Source: Actinoplanes flavus (GTDB lineage Bacteria > Actinomycetota > Actinomycetes > Mycobacteriales > Micromonosporaceae). From it: 64,000 nt of DNA. The stretch is taken from assembly GCF_017592555.1 (NCBI RefSeq), contig NZ_JAGFNS010000025.1:62001-126000 (forward strand), in the 5' to 3' direction. How positions within the stretch are numbered: position 1 is the stretch's first letter; every line of letters starts with the position of its first letter. Shown here one piece after another: positions 33,871 through 42,699 of the stretch. Under the pieces are notes generated by a model. It was not told where the DNA came from. It did not search any database and saw only the letters and a list, made by a program, of their open reading frames with translations. The position numbers and the translations under genes are program-made.

Positions 33871-34311
33871 TGGCTCTCCGAGCGCGGTAAGGGAGATAGG
33901 TCTGTTTCCGGATCAGAGCGAATATTTCCGGCTTGTCCTCGGTGGCGAGTCTGCGAGTGACCAGGCGTTTCAGCTATGCGCGGGCGCCTTCGACGTGCTT
34001 CGGGAGCGGCTCGATGCCGAGGGCGAGGCAGACGTCTTTGGCGCGCATGCCGGCGGTCGCCGCGCCGAGGACGGCGAGGAACTTGCTGGTAGGCGGCACT
34101 GACGACGGTCGGGTCGTCGGCGGTGAACTCGGCCGCGGCCGGCTCGCGCAGCATGGTGCGGGCGGTGGCCAGGTCGGCCAGTTCACGATCGATGCGGGTC
34201 AACTCAGTGGTCAGCAGGCTGATCTGCTCGCGGAGTCATCCGGCGGTCGCGGCCGCGGTGGTCTCGCGTTCGCCGATCCGGCCAATCTCCCTTACCGCCC
34301 TCTGAGGGCCG
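33871..34311. repeat. Inverted repeats flanking a decayed gene
   Basis: GCGGTAAGGGAGAT at 33884-33897 is repeated exactly in inverted orientation at 34285-34298, and similarity continues outward for about 13 bp (GCTCGGAGAGCC against CCTCTGAGGGCC in the same reading). The 441-bp segment between the outer ends holds the broken gene on the minus strand. It looks like a small non-autonomous element or a trimmed insertion; no target duplication is clear. Confidence 0.55.
33895..34290 (-). pseudogene. Decayed HTH-type small protein gene
   Basis: Conceptual translation on the minus strand gives pieces of one protein in two frames: LREQISLLTTELTRIDRE with TVVSAAYQQ in one, then FLAVLGAATAGMRAKDVCLA, PKHVEGARA, a TAG stop, and LKRLVTRRLATEDKPEIFAL in another. 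A frameshift lies near 34093, an in-frame TGA precedes LREQ, and the TAG stands where a Lys is expected between ARA and LKRLV. The pieces resemble a small actinobacterial family (coiled coil plus winged-helix C-terminus) often found near insertion sequences; that likeness is from memory. Confidence 0.55.
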
Positions 34312-34347
34312 CCACAAGCACTTCGAAACCGCTCAGAGCCAGCCGTG

Positions 34348-34668
34348 AAGATCGAAGTTATTCTGGAGCTGTTTCGGCGGCATCGAGACAGTGCGATGCG
34401 ACCGGTCGGAAGATCCAGCTGGCTCCCAGAGCTTTCCCAAGCCCCTCTGAAACAGCGTGATGCGACCGGTCGGGACATCCACTTGGCTCTCAGAGCTGTC
34501 TCAAGCCCCTTTGAAGCAGCGCGATGCGACCGGTCGGGACATCCAGCTGGCTCTCAGAGCTGTCTCAAGCCCCTCCGAAACAGCTTGAGACAGCCAGCCG
34601 TGAAGATCTGGCTGGCTGTGAGAGCTGTTCAAGGCCTTCGAGCCAGCGCTGGGAGCCAGCTGGATAGA
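34348..34668. repeat. Five tandem 62-65-bp repeats
   Basis: Copies begin at about 34348, 34410, 34474, 34538 and 34603. Copies 2-4 are close matches and contain CATCCAGCTGGCTCTCAGAG-like, CAAGCCCCT and GATGCGACCGGTCGG blocks (the last at 34395, 34459 and 34523, exactly 64 bp apart). The outer copies have diverged. The CAGCTGGCT core is itself palindromic and also occurs at 33868-33876 and 34653-34659. No protein frame runs through all copies. Confidence 0.85.
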
Positions 34669-34741
34669 TCCATCCCTACGGAACTCGTCCTGGCTGCGGA
34701 ACGGTCACGTTGAGCGGCGTGGCGGTGTGACGGGCACAACC

Positions 34742-34843
34742 GCAAAACGCCGCCGGTGACGAGGCAAGTGATTTGCCGACGCCAGCGGGGTTTGCTGGCG
34801 GCGGGAAATCACCTGCCTCGTCACCGGTTACAAGGCGTTTTGC
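34742..34843. other. Long near-perfect hairpin, about 100 nt
   Basis: GCAAAACGCC (34742-34751) pairs with GGCGTTTTGC (34834-34843). The 22 bases from 34753 pair with those of 34806-34827 with one mismatch, and CGCCAGC pairs with GCTGGCG at the tip around a GGGGTTT loop. The only large irregularity is an asymmetric bulge (1 base against 6). It could be a structured RNA, a MITE-like element or a bidirectional terminator. Confidence 0.8.
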
Positions 34844-34853
34844 CGCGGAGCGA

Positions 34854-34967
34854 AGCGGAGCAAAGCAAGCTCAGCGGAGCAAAGCAAGCTCAGCGGAGCA
34901 AAGCAAGCTCAGCGGAGCAAAGCAAGCTCAGCGGAGCAAAGCAAGCTCAGCGGAGCAAAGCAAGCTC
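34854..34967. repeat. Six exact tandem 19-bp repeats at a stop codon
   Basis: The unit AGCGGAGCAAAGCAAGCTC is repeated six times without a single change and ends two bases into the stop codon (34966-34968) of the minus-strand gene. Read on the minus strand, the stop TGA is followed by GCTTGCTTTGCTCCGCT and its copies. Perfect identity implies recent expansion. Confidence 0.95.
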
Positions 34968-37900
34968 AGTTGGCCTTCAGGCAGAGGACCTGGTCGCCGT
35001 TGTCCTTGGGGACGACGATGTAGGGCTGGGTGGCGTCGGCGCACTGGCCCTTGGCGTTGACGATCGAGACGACTTCGAACGTGCCGGCCTCCGAGCAGGG
35101 GGCCACCACGGGGCTGCTGCCTTCGCGTTTGACGCATTCGCCCTTGGAGACCTTGAACTCTTCGTCGCCCATGCCCGAGATCAGGTAGACCAGGCCGAAC
35201 ACGACCGCGAGCAGGATGGCGGCGCCGAGTACGACGGCTAGGGCCACCGGCACGGTCTTGACGTTCGGCTTGGCGGGCGGGGGTGCGGTCTCGGTGGCCT
35301 TGAACTGGTCGAATCGGCCTTGTTCTTCGGCGGGGCCGGGCCAGCTGGTGGTGTCCTCCGGGCCGGGCGGTGTCACCGTGGCGCGGGCTGCCGGGCTGTT
35401 CGGGTAGGCCCCGCCGCCGGGCTGCTCACCGGGGAGTGGCGGGAGCGCGGGCGCCGGAACGTACGGCGAGTTGCCTCGGCCGGACACATCCGTGGTGTGT
35501 TCGTTGTACTGGTCCGGCAGGCCGCTCGGAGCGTTGCCCCGGCCGGCGATGTCGGTGGTGAGATCGCTGTACGGCGCACCGAACGCTGACGATCCGGGCA
35601 TTCCGGGAGCGTTCGTGCCGGGGAACTGGGGGGATCCCGGCATCGTGGGCTCACCCGCGCCCGGGTAGGACGAGCCGGGCATGGTGGTGTCGCCCTGCCC
35701 CGGGAACTGCGGCGATCCGGGCGCGCCCGCTCCGGGGAACGGGGAGCCCGGCATGGTGGAGTCGCCCGCTCCGGGGAACGGCGAACCCGGCATGGTGGAG
35801 TCGTTCTGGCCAGGACCCTGCGACGACCCCGGCATCGCGGGGCCGCCCGCTCCGGGGAACTGCGGGGAGCCCGGCATCCCGGAAGCACCCTGGCCGGGGA
35901 ACTGTGGCGAACCCGGCATCGAGTACGGCGAAGCGCTGCCCGCAGCCTCCGGCGGCGCGACCCGTGCGCTGGCCGATGCCCGGGCGGTCGCCCGAGCCGG
36001 GGACTGCGGAGCGACGCCGGGGCTGTCACCGGCCGGCGGCGGGAAGCCACCGAAACCGTCACCGGCCGGACCGCCTATACCGTCACGGCCGCTCGGGGGG
36101 AATCCGCCCGACGGGGCCTCGCCGTCCGGCCGGGACGGCGGCGGGATCGAGGCGCGCCCGCTCGAACCACGATCGTCGGCGCCGCGCTGCGGCAGCCCGA
36201 AGCCGTTGTCGTTCTGCGGTGCGAAACCGCCCGAGGGGCCGTCGTTCGGCTGCGGAAGCCCGAAACCGCCGTCGTTCGGCTGCGGAAGTCCGAAACCGCC
36301 GTCGCCCGGCTGGGGCTGGCCGTATCCGTTGTCGTTCTGCGGGGTGTAACCGCCCGAGGACCCGTCGCCCGGCTGCGGCTGGCCGAAGCCGCCGTCGTTG
36401 TGCGGTGCGAAACCGCCCGAGGGGCCGTCGTTCGGCTGCGGAAGCCCGAAACCGCCGTCGCTCTGCGGGGTGTAGCCGCCGGAGAGACCGTCGCCGGGCT
36501 TGGGCTGGCCGTATCCGTTGTCGCTCTGCGGGGCGTAGCCGCCGGAGAGACCGTCGCCCGGTTGGGGCTGGCCGAAGCTGTCGCCCTGCGGGGCCGAGCC
36601 GTAACCACCCGAGGCGCCGTCGCTCTGCTGGGGCCGGCCGAAGCCGTCAGACGAGTCGCCCGGTTGGGACAGGCCGTAGCCGCCGGAGGGGCTTTCGCTC
36701 TGTGGCGGCAGGCCGTAACCGCCGGAGGGGCTTTCGCTCTGTGGCGGCAGGCCGTAACCGCTGGACGAGCCTTCGTCCTGCTGGGACGGTCCGAAGTCGT
36801 TCTGCGGCTTGGTCACGCCGAATCCGCCGGAGGGGCCCTCCGACTGCTGACCGGAGGTGAAGCCGCCGAAGGAACCCTCCGGGGCGTCACCGCCATACGG
36901 CGAAGCGGCGGGCGAAGAGAACGGAGCCGCGCCGTAACCGCCGGACTGCGCCTCGTCCGAACCGGTTTCCGGCTCGTCGGCCGAGGCCGGGGCGGCGCGA
37001 CCGTAGACCCGGGCCTGCGGGGCCGGACTGGGCGGCGGGAGCTCGCCGGCGGCCGGCGGGGTGACCCGGACACCGGGCACCGAGGCGCTGGCCGTGACCG
37101 GCCGGGCCGAGCCGACCGCGGGCTTGGGACCCGGGTCGCGCGGCTGCGGAACCGTGGACGACGCGCTCTGCGAATCACTTTGCGGCAGTGAGGCGTCGGC
37201 CCCCGCTGAGGCGTCAGCCCCGGGGAAGGAGGTGTCGGCACCCGGGTACGCGGCGCGGGTGTCGGCCCCGGGGAAGGAACCGCGCGGGTCGGCGCCCGGC
37301 GAGCCGTGAAGACCGGGCTCCGGGAACGGGACACGGGACTCCGGCCCGGATCCGGGGAACGAACCGCGCTGGTCCGGCCCGGCGAGCGAGCTGAGCGGGT
37401 CCGCCGCGGGCGGTGCGCTGTGCGTGCCGGCCGCCGGAACGGTGCCGCCGGAGGAGAGCGCCGCGCCGGGGACGCGCTGCGGGAAGCCGGAACCGCCGGC
37501 CGGGTCGCCGGCGGGCGTCTCGGGCTGGGCGCCGCCGAACGGTTGCTGGCTGCGGATCGGCAGGTCGAGGCTGGGCGCGGAGCCGTTGTCAGACTCCACC
37601 TGCGGACCGGCGGGGGCGCGCAGCGGGAAGCCGCCGCCGTCGCCACGCCGGGACGGGAAGGTGTCGGCGGCCGGGCGGGCCGAGGCCGCATCGGCCGGGG
37701 TCTCCGCGGGCCGGGCGCTCTGCATCCAGCTGTTCTGTGCCGGTCCGGCGGTGAAGGACCCGGGCGCGGAGCCGGCGGAACCGGCCGGGCCGGACCCGGA
37801 ACCGTCGGGAAGGTCGCCGAGGCTGGCGCCGGGCACGCGGACCGGCTGGTCACCGAAGGCGGAGAACGGGGTGTGGCCGAGGCCGCCGTCCTCGGGCGCG

Positions 37901-38466
37901 GTCGCACCGGGGGTCCGGGTGGGCAGTCCGCTGGCGCTGAGTTTCAGCGGTGCGCCGCCGGCCGGATTGTCGGCGGCGGGCGGCGGCACCGACGCGGAGG
38001 CTTGCGCGGGCCGGCCGGCGGGCGGGAACGCGGCTGCCGCGGGCTCGGCACCGGACGGCGCCCACGGCGAACCGTCGGGCCGGGCGGTGCCGGAGGTGCC
38101 GTAGGCGCCGGAGGCAGGACCGTACGGTGATTCGGGCGACACCGATCCGTACGGCGAGGCGCTCCCACGCTGGGGCTGCTCGTCACCGTCGGGCTGCGGC
38201 ACGCGGGCCGAACCGTAGGAGGTGCCGCCCTGGCCGGCGCCGGCGCCGAAGGTGGACACCGCGGGCACGACGAACGGCGAACCGCCACCGGGGGTGCTGG
38301 CCGGCGGAGGACCGTACGAATTGGGGAAGCCCTCAGCGGGCGACGGGGCCGCCGAGGCCCGGCCGGCGATCCGCTGACCGTCGGAATCGTGCGGGAACCC
38401 GCCCGACGTGGGTCCGCCCGACGTGGCCTCGGCCGGCTGACCGGCGTTCTGCCCCTCGGACGTCAT
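34966..38466 (-). CDS. Giant disordered membrane protein with LppU-like end
   Basis: The protein has 1,166 residues. Residues 1 to about 1,065 are low-complexity, rich in Gly, Ser, Pro, Gln and Asp, with two repeat fields: SGGYAPQSDNGYGQPKPGDG-type units (about 590-780) and MPGSPQFPGAG-type units (about 850-960). One membrane helix follows (about 1,072-1,098), then a 65-residue outer domain with four Cys and the VSKGECVKREG opening, like the LppU/SCO3897 family. The ATG at 38466 has a GAGGAGG site; in-frame upstream sequence to 38649 is not needed. Orientation (long disordered part inside) is inferred. Function unknown. Confidence 0.85.
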   Translation of the reverse strand: MTSEGQNAGQPAEATSGGPTSGGFPHDSDGQRIAGRASAAPSPAEGFPNSYGPPPASTPGGGSPFVVPAVSTFGAGAGQGGTSYGSARVPQPDGDEQPQRGSASPYGSVSPESPYGPASGAYGTSGTARPDGSPWAPSGAEPAAAAFPPAGRPAQASASVPPPAADNPAGGAPLKLSASGLPTRTPGATAPEDGGLGHTPFSAFGDQPVRVPGASLGDLPDGSGSGPAGSAGSAPGSFTAGPAQNSWMQSARPAETPADAASARPAADTFPSRRGDGGGFPLRAPAGPQVESDNGSAPSLDLPIRSQQPFGGAQPETPAGDPAGGSGFPQRVPGAALSSGGTVPAAGTHSAPPAADPLSSLAGPDQRGSFPGSGPESRVPFPEPGLHGSPGADPRGSFPGADTRAAYPGADTSFPGADASAGADASLPQSDSQSASSTVPQPRDPGPKPAVGSARPVTASASVPGVRVTPPAAGELPPPSPAPQARVYGRAAPASADEPETGSDEAQSGGYGAAPFSSPAASPYGGDAPEGSFGGFTSGQQSEGPSGGFGVTKPQNDFGPSQQDEGSSSGYGLPPQSESPSGGYGLPPQSESPSGGYGLSQPGDSSDGFGRPQQSDGASGGYGSAPQGDSFGQPQPGDGLSGGYAPQSDNGYGQPKPGDGLSGGYTPQSDGGFGLPQPNDGPSGGFAPHNDGGFGQPQPGDGSSGGYTPQNDNGYGQPQPGDGGFGLPQPNDGGFGLPQPNDGPSGGFAPQNDNGFGLPQRGADDRGSSGRASIPPPSRPDGEAPSGGFPPSGRDGIGGPAGDGFGGFPPPAGDSPGVAPQSPARATARASASARVAPPEAAGSASPYSMPGSPQFPGQGASGMPGSPQFPGAGGPAMPGSSQGPGQNDSTMPGSPFPGAGDSTMPGSPFPGAGAPGSPQFPGQGDTTMPGSSYPGAGEPTMPGSPQFPGTNAPGMPGSSAFGAPYSDLTTDIAGRGNAPSGLPDQYNEHTTDVSGRGNSPYVPAPALPPLPGEQPGGGAYPNSPAARATVTPPGPEDTTSWPGPAEEQGRFDQFKATETAPPPAKPNVKTVPVALAVVLGAAILLAVVFGLVYLISGMGDEEFKVSKGECVKREGSSPVVAPCSEAGTFEVVSIVNAKGQCADATQPYIVVPKDNGDQVLCLKAN

Positions 38467-38736
38467 ACGCGCCTCCTCATCGATGCGGCCGTGCCAGCTT
38501 TGCACGGACGCGGCCCCACCGGCGACCTTCCGCCAAAGGGCCGTGCCAGCTTTCCGGCCTGGCCGTGCTGGGACCGTCGCGGACGGACAACCGCCGGTGG
38601 CCCCGGTCTCCGCGCCGACCGGCCGTGCCGGGTTGGGGACCGTGCCCACGGTACCGGGCGGCCGCGGCGGGAGGAATCCCGGTGTACGCCCGGAGGTGAC
38701 GAGTGCCCGATCTTCAAGAAGTGTGATGGGACACGA

Positions 38737-38769
38737 AACGGCCCGCCCGGGTGATCCGGACGGGCCGTT
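38737..38769 (-). terminator. Terminator of the 50-aa gene
   Basis: AACGGCCCG and CGGGCCGTT form a 9-bp stem whose inner part (CCGGA/CCGGG) can also pair; on the minus strand it is followed by TTTCGT. It lies 30 bp after the small gene's stop. Confidence 0.7.
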
Positions 38770-38798
38770 CGACGTGGTAGTTGCCCCGATCGGTGAGA

Positions 38799-38951
38799 TC
38801 AGTAGGGGCGGCGCTGCGCGAGTATCGCGAGTTCGTCACGCATCGCCTGCGTGGGCGCCGACTGGAGAGCGCGGTCGATGGCGCGGTTCTCGCGGCTGAT
38901 CCTGCGACGCTGGCGGAAACGGTCGATCATGGTGTCCATGGCGGTGCTCAC
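38799..38951 (-). CDS. Conserved small basic protein (50 aa)
   Basis: The product begins MSTAMDTMIDRFRQRRRISR and continues with ENRAIDRALQSAPTQAMRDE and a short tail ending RRPY. It is helical, Arg-rich and soluble. GTG 38951 follows a GGGGAAG site, and a terminator follows the stop. Small proteins with this pattern are common in Micromonosporaceae (from memory); no function is known to me. Confidence 0.75.
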   Translation of the reverse strand: MSTAMDTMIDRFRQRRRISRENRAIDRALQSAPTQAMRDELAILAQRRPY

Positions 38952-39137
38952 TTCCCCGGCGGTGGCCGGCTGTCGGTCTGACGCCGCCGCCTGCCCGCTT
39001 GTGGCGGACCCCCCGGCGCACGTCCCGGTGTTGACTCAATTATGCGTCTCCACCGGGCACGTGGCCATCGATTCAAGGGGTGATCCCGGTCATGAGCCTA
39101 AGGATCGAAAGTCAACCGCCAAACAGGCCGAAAGACT

Positions 39138-40577
39138 CTAGGTCCAACTGAGCAGTGTCCCCTCCGGGTCCTCGAGGAAGGAGCCGATGTCGCGCAGGAA
39201 CCGGGAGCCCAGCTCGCCGTCGATGATCCGGTGGTCGAAGGAGAGCCCCAGCGTGGTCACCTCGCGGATCCGGATCTTGCCCTTGTGCACCCACGGCGTC
39301 GGCCGGATCGCGCCGAACGCCAGGATCGCCGACTCGCCGGGCGGCAGGATCGGGGTCCCGGTGTCGATGCCGAACACCCCCACGTTGGTGATCGAGAGGG
39401 TGCCGCCGGACATGTCGGCCGGGGGCGTCTTCCCCGACTTCGCGGTCCGGACCAGTTCGTTCAGCGCCTCGGCCAGCTCCCGCAGGGTGAGCCGGCCGGC
39501 GTCCTTGACGTTCGGGACGATCAGCCCGCGCTCGGTCGCCGCCGCGATGCCGAGGTTCACGTAGTCCTTGACCACGATCTCGCCGGTCGCCCCGGACCAG
39601 GACGAGTTGACCATCGGGTGCCGCTTGACCGCGAGCAGCACGGCCTTCGCCACCAGCAGCAGCGGCGAGATCCGGACGCCCTCGAACTCCCGGCGCTTCC
39701 GCAGCTTCTCCAGCGTCTTCATCGTGCGGGTCACGTCGACCGTCAGGAACTCCGTGACGTGCGGCGCGGTGAACGCGGACGCGACCATGTTCTCCGCGGT
39801 CAGCTTCCGCACCCCCTTGATCGGGATGCGCTGCTCCCGGGAGGCGTCGAAGACCGCGGTGGCCGGGCTCGCCGCCACCGGCGCCGGCTTCTGTGCCGGA
39901 GCAGCGACAGCCAGGTGTACGTCCTCCCGCGTCACCGACCCCGACGGACCGGTGCCCTTGACCGCGGCCAGGTCGACGCCGAGATCCCGGGCGAGTTTCC
40001 GCACCGGCGGCTTGGCCAGCACCGGACCGGTACGGACGGCCCCGTTGGCCGGGCCTACGGGTTCGGCCGGACGGACCTCGGTAGCCGCCGGAGGCGGGGT
40101 CGGTGCCGTTGCCGCGGTTGTGGGAGCGGTGGGCGTACCGATGCGGGGTCGTCTTGTGGCGCTGGTGGTCCGCGGGCCGTAACCGACGAGAACGGCCGTG
40201 CGCCCGCCAGGTGCCGGTCCGCCGATGAGGCCGGCCTCGGCCTCGTCGGCGGCAGGAGCCGCAGCCGGAGCCGGAGCTGAAACCGGGGCCGCAGCCGGAG
40301 CCGGCGCGGGTGAATCGGGAAGGGGCGAGCCCGGTTCGGTGTCGATGGCGATGATCGGATGGCCGACCTCCACGACCGTCCCGGCCTCGTGGAAGATCCG
40401 GGTCACCACGCCGCCCCACTTGGCGGGGATCTCGACGGCCGCCTTGGCGGTCTCGACCTCGACGATCGGCTGGTTCAGCTCGATCGTGTCGCCGACCTTG
40501 ACCAGCCAGGCCAGGATCTCGCCCTCGGTCAGCCCCTCGCCGAGGTCGGGCAGGTTGAACTTCTTGATCCGCGACAT
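39138..40577 (-). CDS. 2-oxoacid dehydrogenase E2 (dihydrolipoamide acyltransferase)
   Basis: The protein has 479 residues: an N-terminal lipoyl domain with the lipoylated Lys in VETAKAAVEIP (about residue 44), an Ala/Pro linker, a peripheral-subunit-binding domain (PPVRKLARDLGVDL near 165), a second linker and a catalytic acyltransferase domain ending with SFDHRIIDG (His-x-x-x-Asp active site, DHRIIDGELGSRFL). It moves the acyl group from E1 to CoA. ATG 40577 starts five bases after the E1beta stop; GTG 40586 is an alternative. Confidence 0.92.
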   Translation of the reverse strand: MSRIKKFNLPDLGEGLTEGEILAWLVKVGDTIELNQPIVEVETAKAAVEIPAKWGGVVTRIFHEAGTVVEVGHPIIAIDTEPGSPLPDSPAPAPAAAPVSAPAPAAAPAADEAEAGLIGGPAPGGRTAVLVGYGPRTTSATRRPRIGTPTAPTTAATAPTPPPAATEVRPAEPVGPANGAVRTGPVLAKPPVRKLARDLGVDLAAVKGTGPSGSVTREDVHLAVAAPAQKPAPVAASPATAVFDASREQRIPIKGVRKLTAENMVASAFTAPHVTEFLTVDVTRTMKTLEKLRKRREFEGVRISPLLLVAKAVLLAVKRHPMVNSSWSGATGEIVVKDYVNLGIAAATERGLIVPNVKDAGRLTLRELAEALNELVRTAKSGKTPPADMSGGTLSITNVGVFGIDTGTPILPPGESAILAFGAIRPTPWVHKGKIRIREVTTLGLSFDHRIIDGELGSRFLRDIGSFLEDPEGTLLSWT

Positions 40578-40582
40578 CGGCG

Positions 40583-41560
40583 TCACCAGCCGAAGGAACG
40601 GTCGACGGCGTCCAGCACCCGGTCCAGGTCGGGGAGATACTCCTCCTCGACGCGGGCCGCCGGGTACGGAATGTCGTAACCGGTCACCCGCAGCACCGGC
40701 GCCTCCAGGGAGTAGAAGCACTCCTCGGTGATCCGGGCCGCGATCTCCGCGCCGAGACCCACGTTGCCGGGCGCCTCGTGGACGACGACCGCCCGGCCGG
40801 TCCGCCGGACCGACTCGAAGATCACCGGGTAGTCGATCGGGGAGAGCGTGCGCAGGTCGATGACCTCCAGCTCCCGCCCGTCCTCGGCGGCGGCCGTGGC
40901 GGCGTCGAGCGCCACCCGGACCATCGGGCCGTACGCGAGCACCGTCGCGTCCGAACCGGGCCGGGCCACCCGCGCCGAGTGCAGCGGGAACGCCCCGCTC
41001 AGCGGCGCGTCGAGGTCGACCTCGCCCTTCTCCCAGTACCGGCGCTTCGGCTCGAAGAAGACCACCGGGTCGTCGGTGGCGATCGCCTGCTGGATCATCG
41101 TGTACGCGTCCGCCGGGTTGGCGCAGGTCACCACCTTGAGGCCGGGGGTGTGCGCGAAGTACGCCTCGGGCGACTCGGAGTGGTGCTCGACCGCGCCGAT
41201 GCCGCCGCCGTACGGGATCCGGATGACGATCGGCAGCCGGACCTTGCCCTTGGAGCGGTAGTGCATCTTCGCCACCTGGGCGACGATCTGGTTGTACGCC
41301 GGGAACACGAATCCGTCGAACTGGATCTCGCAGACCGGCCGGTAGCCACGGATGGCCAGGCCGACCGCGGTCCCGATGATGCCGGCCTCGGCCAGCGGGG
41401 TGTCGATGACCCGGTCCTCGCCGAAGTCCTTCTGGAGGGCGTCGGTGATCCGGAAGACGCCGCCGAGCTTGCCGACGTCCTCGCCCATGATGACGACCTT
41501 GGGGTCGTCCTCGAGCGCGCGGCGGAGTCCGTGGTTGAGCGCTTTACCCAGGGTGATCAT
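40583..41560 (-). CDS. 2-oxoacid dehydrogenase E1 beta subunit
   Basis: This 325-residue protein carries the transketolase pyrimidine-binding and C-terminal domains: MITLGKALNHGLRRALEDDP opening, the conserved MGEDVG Glu that activates thiamine diphosphate, GTAVGLAIRGYRPVCEIQFD, and EVIDLRTLSPID. It pairs with E1 alpha to form the alpha2beta2 decarboxylase. The start overlaps the E1 alpha stop by ATGA. Confidence 0.93.
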   Translation of the reverse strand: MITLGKALNHGLRRALEDDPKVVIMGEDVGKLGGVFRITDALQKDFGEDRVIDTPLAEAGIIGTAVGLAIRGYRPVCEIQFDGFVFPAYNQIVAQVAKMHYRSKGKVRLPIVIRIPYGGGIGAVEHHSESPEAYFAHTPGLKVVTCANPADAYTMIQQAIATDDPVVFFEPKRRYWEKGEVDLDAPLSGAFPLHSARVARPGSDATVLAYGPMVRVALDAATAAAEDGRELEVIDLRTLSPIDYPVIFESVRRTGRAVVVHEAPGNVGLGAEIAARITEECFYSLEAPVLRVTGYDIPYPAARVEEEYLPDLDRVLDAVDRSFGW

Positions 41561-42699
41561 CAGTGCGCGCTCCCCTCGAACGAGGCCTGGTACTCGGTGA
41601 AGGCGGTCCGCTGGGCGTCGATCTCCGGCGAGCCGTTCGGGTAGACGTTGTCGAAGAGGGTCACGGGTTGTGGATCAGGCATCGCCAGCACCCGTTCCCG
41701 TAGGTCGAGGGCCTGCTTGTTGGCCTCCGCGTCGACCTCGGCGAAGAAGTCCTTCTTGGCGATCTTCTGCTTGGACAGGAAGGCCTTGAGCCGGCTGATC
41801 GGGTCCTTCGCCTTCCACGCCTCGACCTCGCTGGCGATCCGGTAGCGGGTGGGGTCGTCGGAGCTGGTGTGCGCCCCCATCCGGTACGTGTACGCCTCGA
41901 TCAGCGTCGGGCCCTGGCCGTTGCGCGCGTTGTCGAGCGCGGCCCGGGTCACCGCGTAGGTGGCGAGCACGTCGTTGCCGTCCACCCGGATGCCGGGGAA
42001 GCCGTAGCCGCCGGCCCGCCGGTACAGCGGGACCCGGGTCTGGCGCTCCAGGGGCTCGGAGATGGCGTACTGGTTGTTCTGGCAGAAGAAGACGATCGGC
42101 GCGTTGAAGACGCCGGACCACACGAACGACTCGTTGACCTCGCCCTGGCTGGTCGCGCCGTCGCCGAAGTAGGCGATCACCGCCTCGCCGTCGGCCGAAC
42201 CGGTCTTGCCGTCCATGGTGACGCCCATGGCGTAGCCGGTCGCGTGCAGCGTCTGCGAGCCGATCACGATCGTGTAGGTGTTGAACTTGAACTCGTTCGG
42301 ATCCCAACCGCCCTGGTCCACGCCCCGGAACAGGCCGAACGGCATGATCGGGTCGATGCCGCGGCAGTAGAGGACACCGTGCTCGCGGTAGGTCGGGAAG
42401 GCCATGTCCTGCGGGCGCAGCGCCCGCCCGGAGCCGACCTGTGCCGCCTCCTGCCCGAGCAGACTGGCCCAGATGCCCAGCTCACCCTGCCGTTGCAGGG
42501 CGACCGCCTCGCTGTCGAGACGCCGGACCGTGACCAGGTCCCGGTAGAGACCGCGGTACTCCTCGTCGGTGAAGTCGACGGAGTACGTCGTCCCGTCAGC
42601 CGTGGTGACGGTGTCGACGCGCTCCCCGTCGGGGGTCAGCAGTTGGACGAAGCCGCCGGCTGGAATGTCGCTGCCGGCCACGCTCTCGCCTTTCGCCAT
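41560..42699 (-). CDS. 2-oxoacid dehydrogenase E1 alpha subunit
   Basis: The protein has 379 residues and the thiamine diphosphate motif GDGATSQGEVNESFVWSGVF (GDG to N-N) ending in FFCQNNQYAIS, plus the AHTSSDDPTRYR phosphorylation-loop region. Similarity in layout is to BkdA/PdhA of mycobacteria, so branched-chain 2-oxoacids are the likeliest substrate, but pyruvate is possible. I chose ATG 42699 with an AGGAGAC site over 42720. E3 (lipoamide dehydrogenase) is not in the operon. Confidence 0.92.
   Translation of the reverse strand: MAKGESVAGSDIPAGGFVQLLTPDGERVDTVTTADGTTYSVDFTDEEYRGLYRDLVTVRRLDSEAVALQRQGELGIWASLLGQEAAQVGSGRALRPQDMAFPTYREHGVLYCRGIDPIMPFGLFRGVDQGGWDPNEFKFNTYTIVIGSQTLHATGYAMGVTMDGKTGSADGEAVIAYFGDGATSQGEVNESFVWSGVFNAPIVFFCQNNQYAISEPLERQTRVPLYRRAGGYGFPGIRVDGNDVLATYAVTRAALDNARNGQGPTLIEAYTYRMGAHTSSDDPTRYRIASEVEAWKAKDPISRLKAFLSKQKIAKKDFFAEVDAEANKQALDLRERVLAMPDPQPVTLFDNVYPNGSPEIDAQRTAFTEYQASFEGSAH

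Noticed and set aside
33540..34202. 220-codon minus-strand gene through the 20-bp repeats
   Set aside because: The repeat length is not a multiple of three, so the frame only gives a periodic artefact; its first part belongs to the broken HTH gene.
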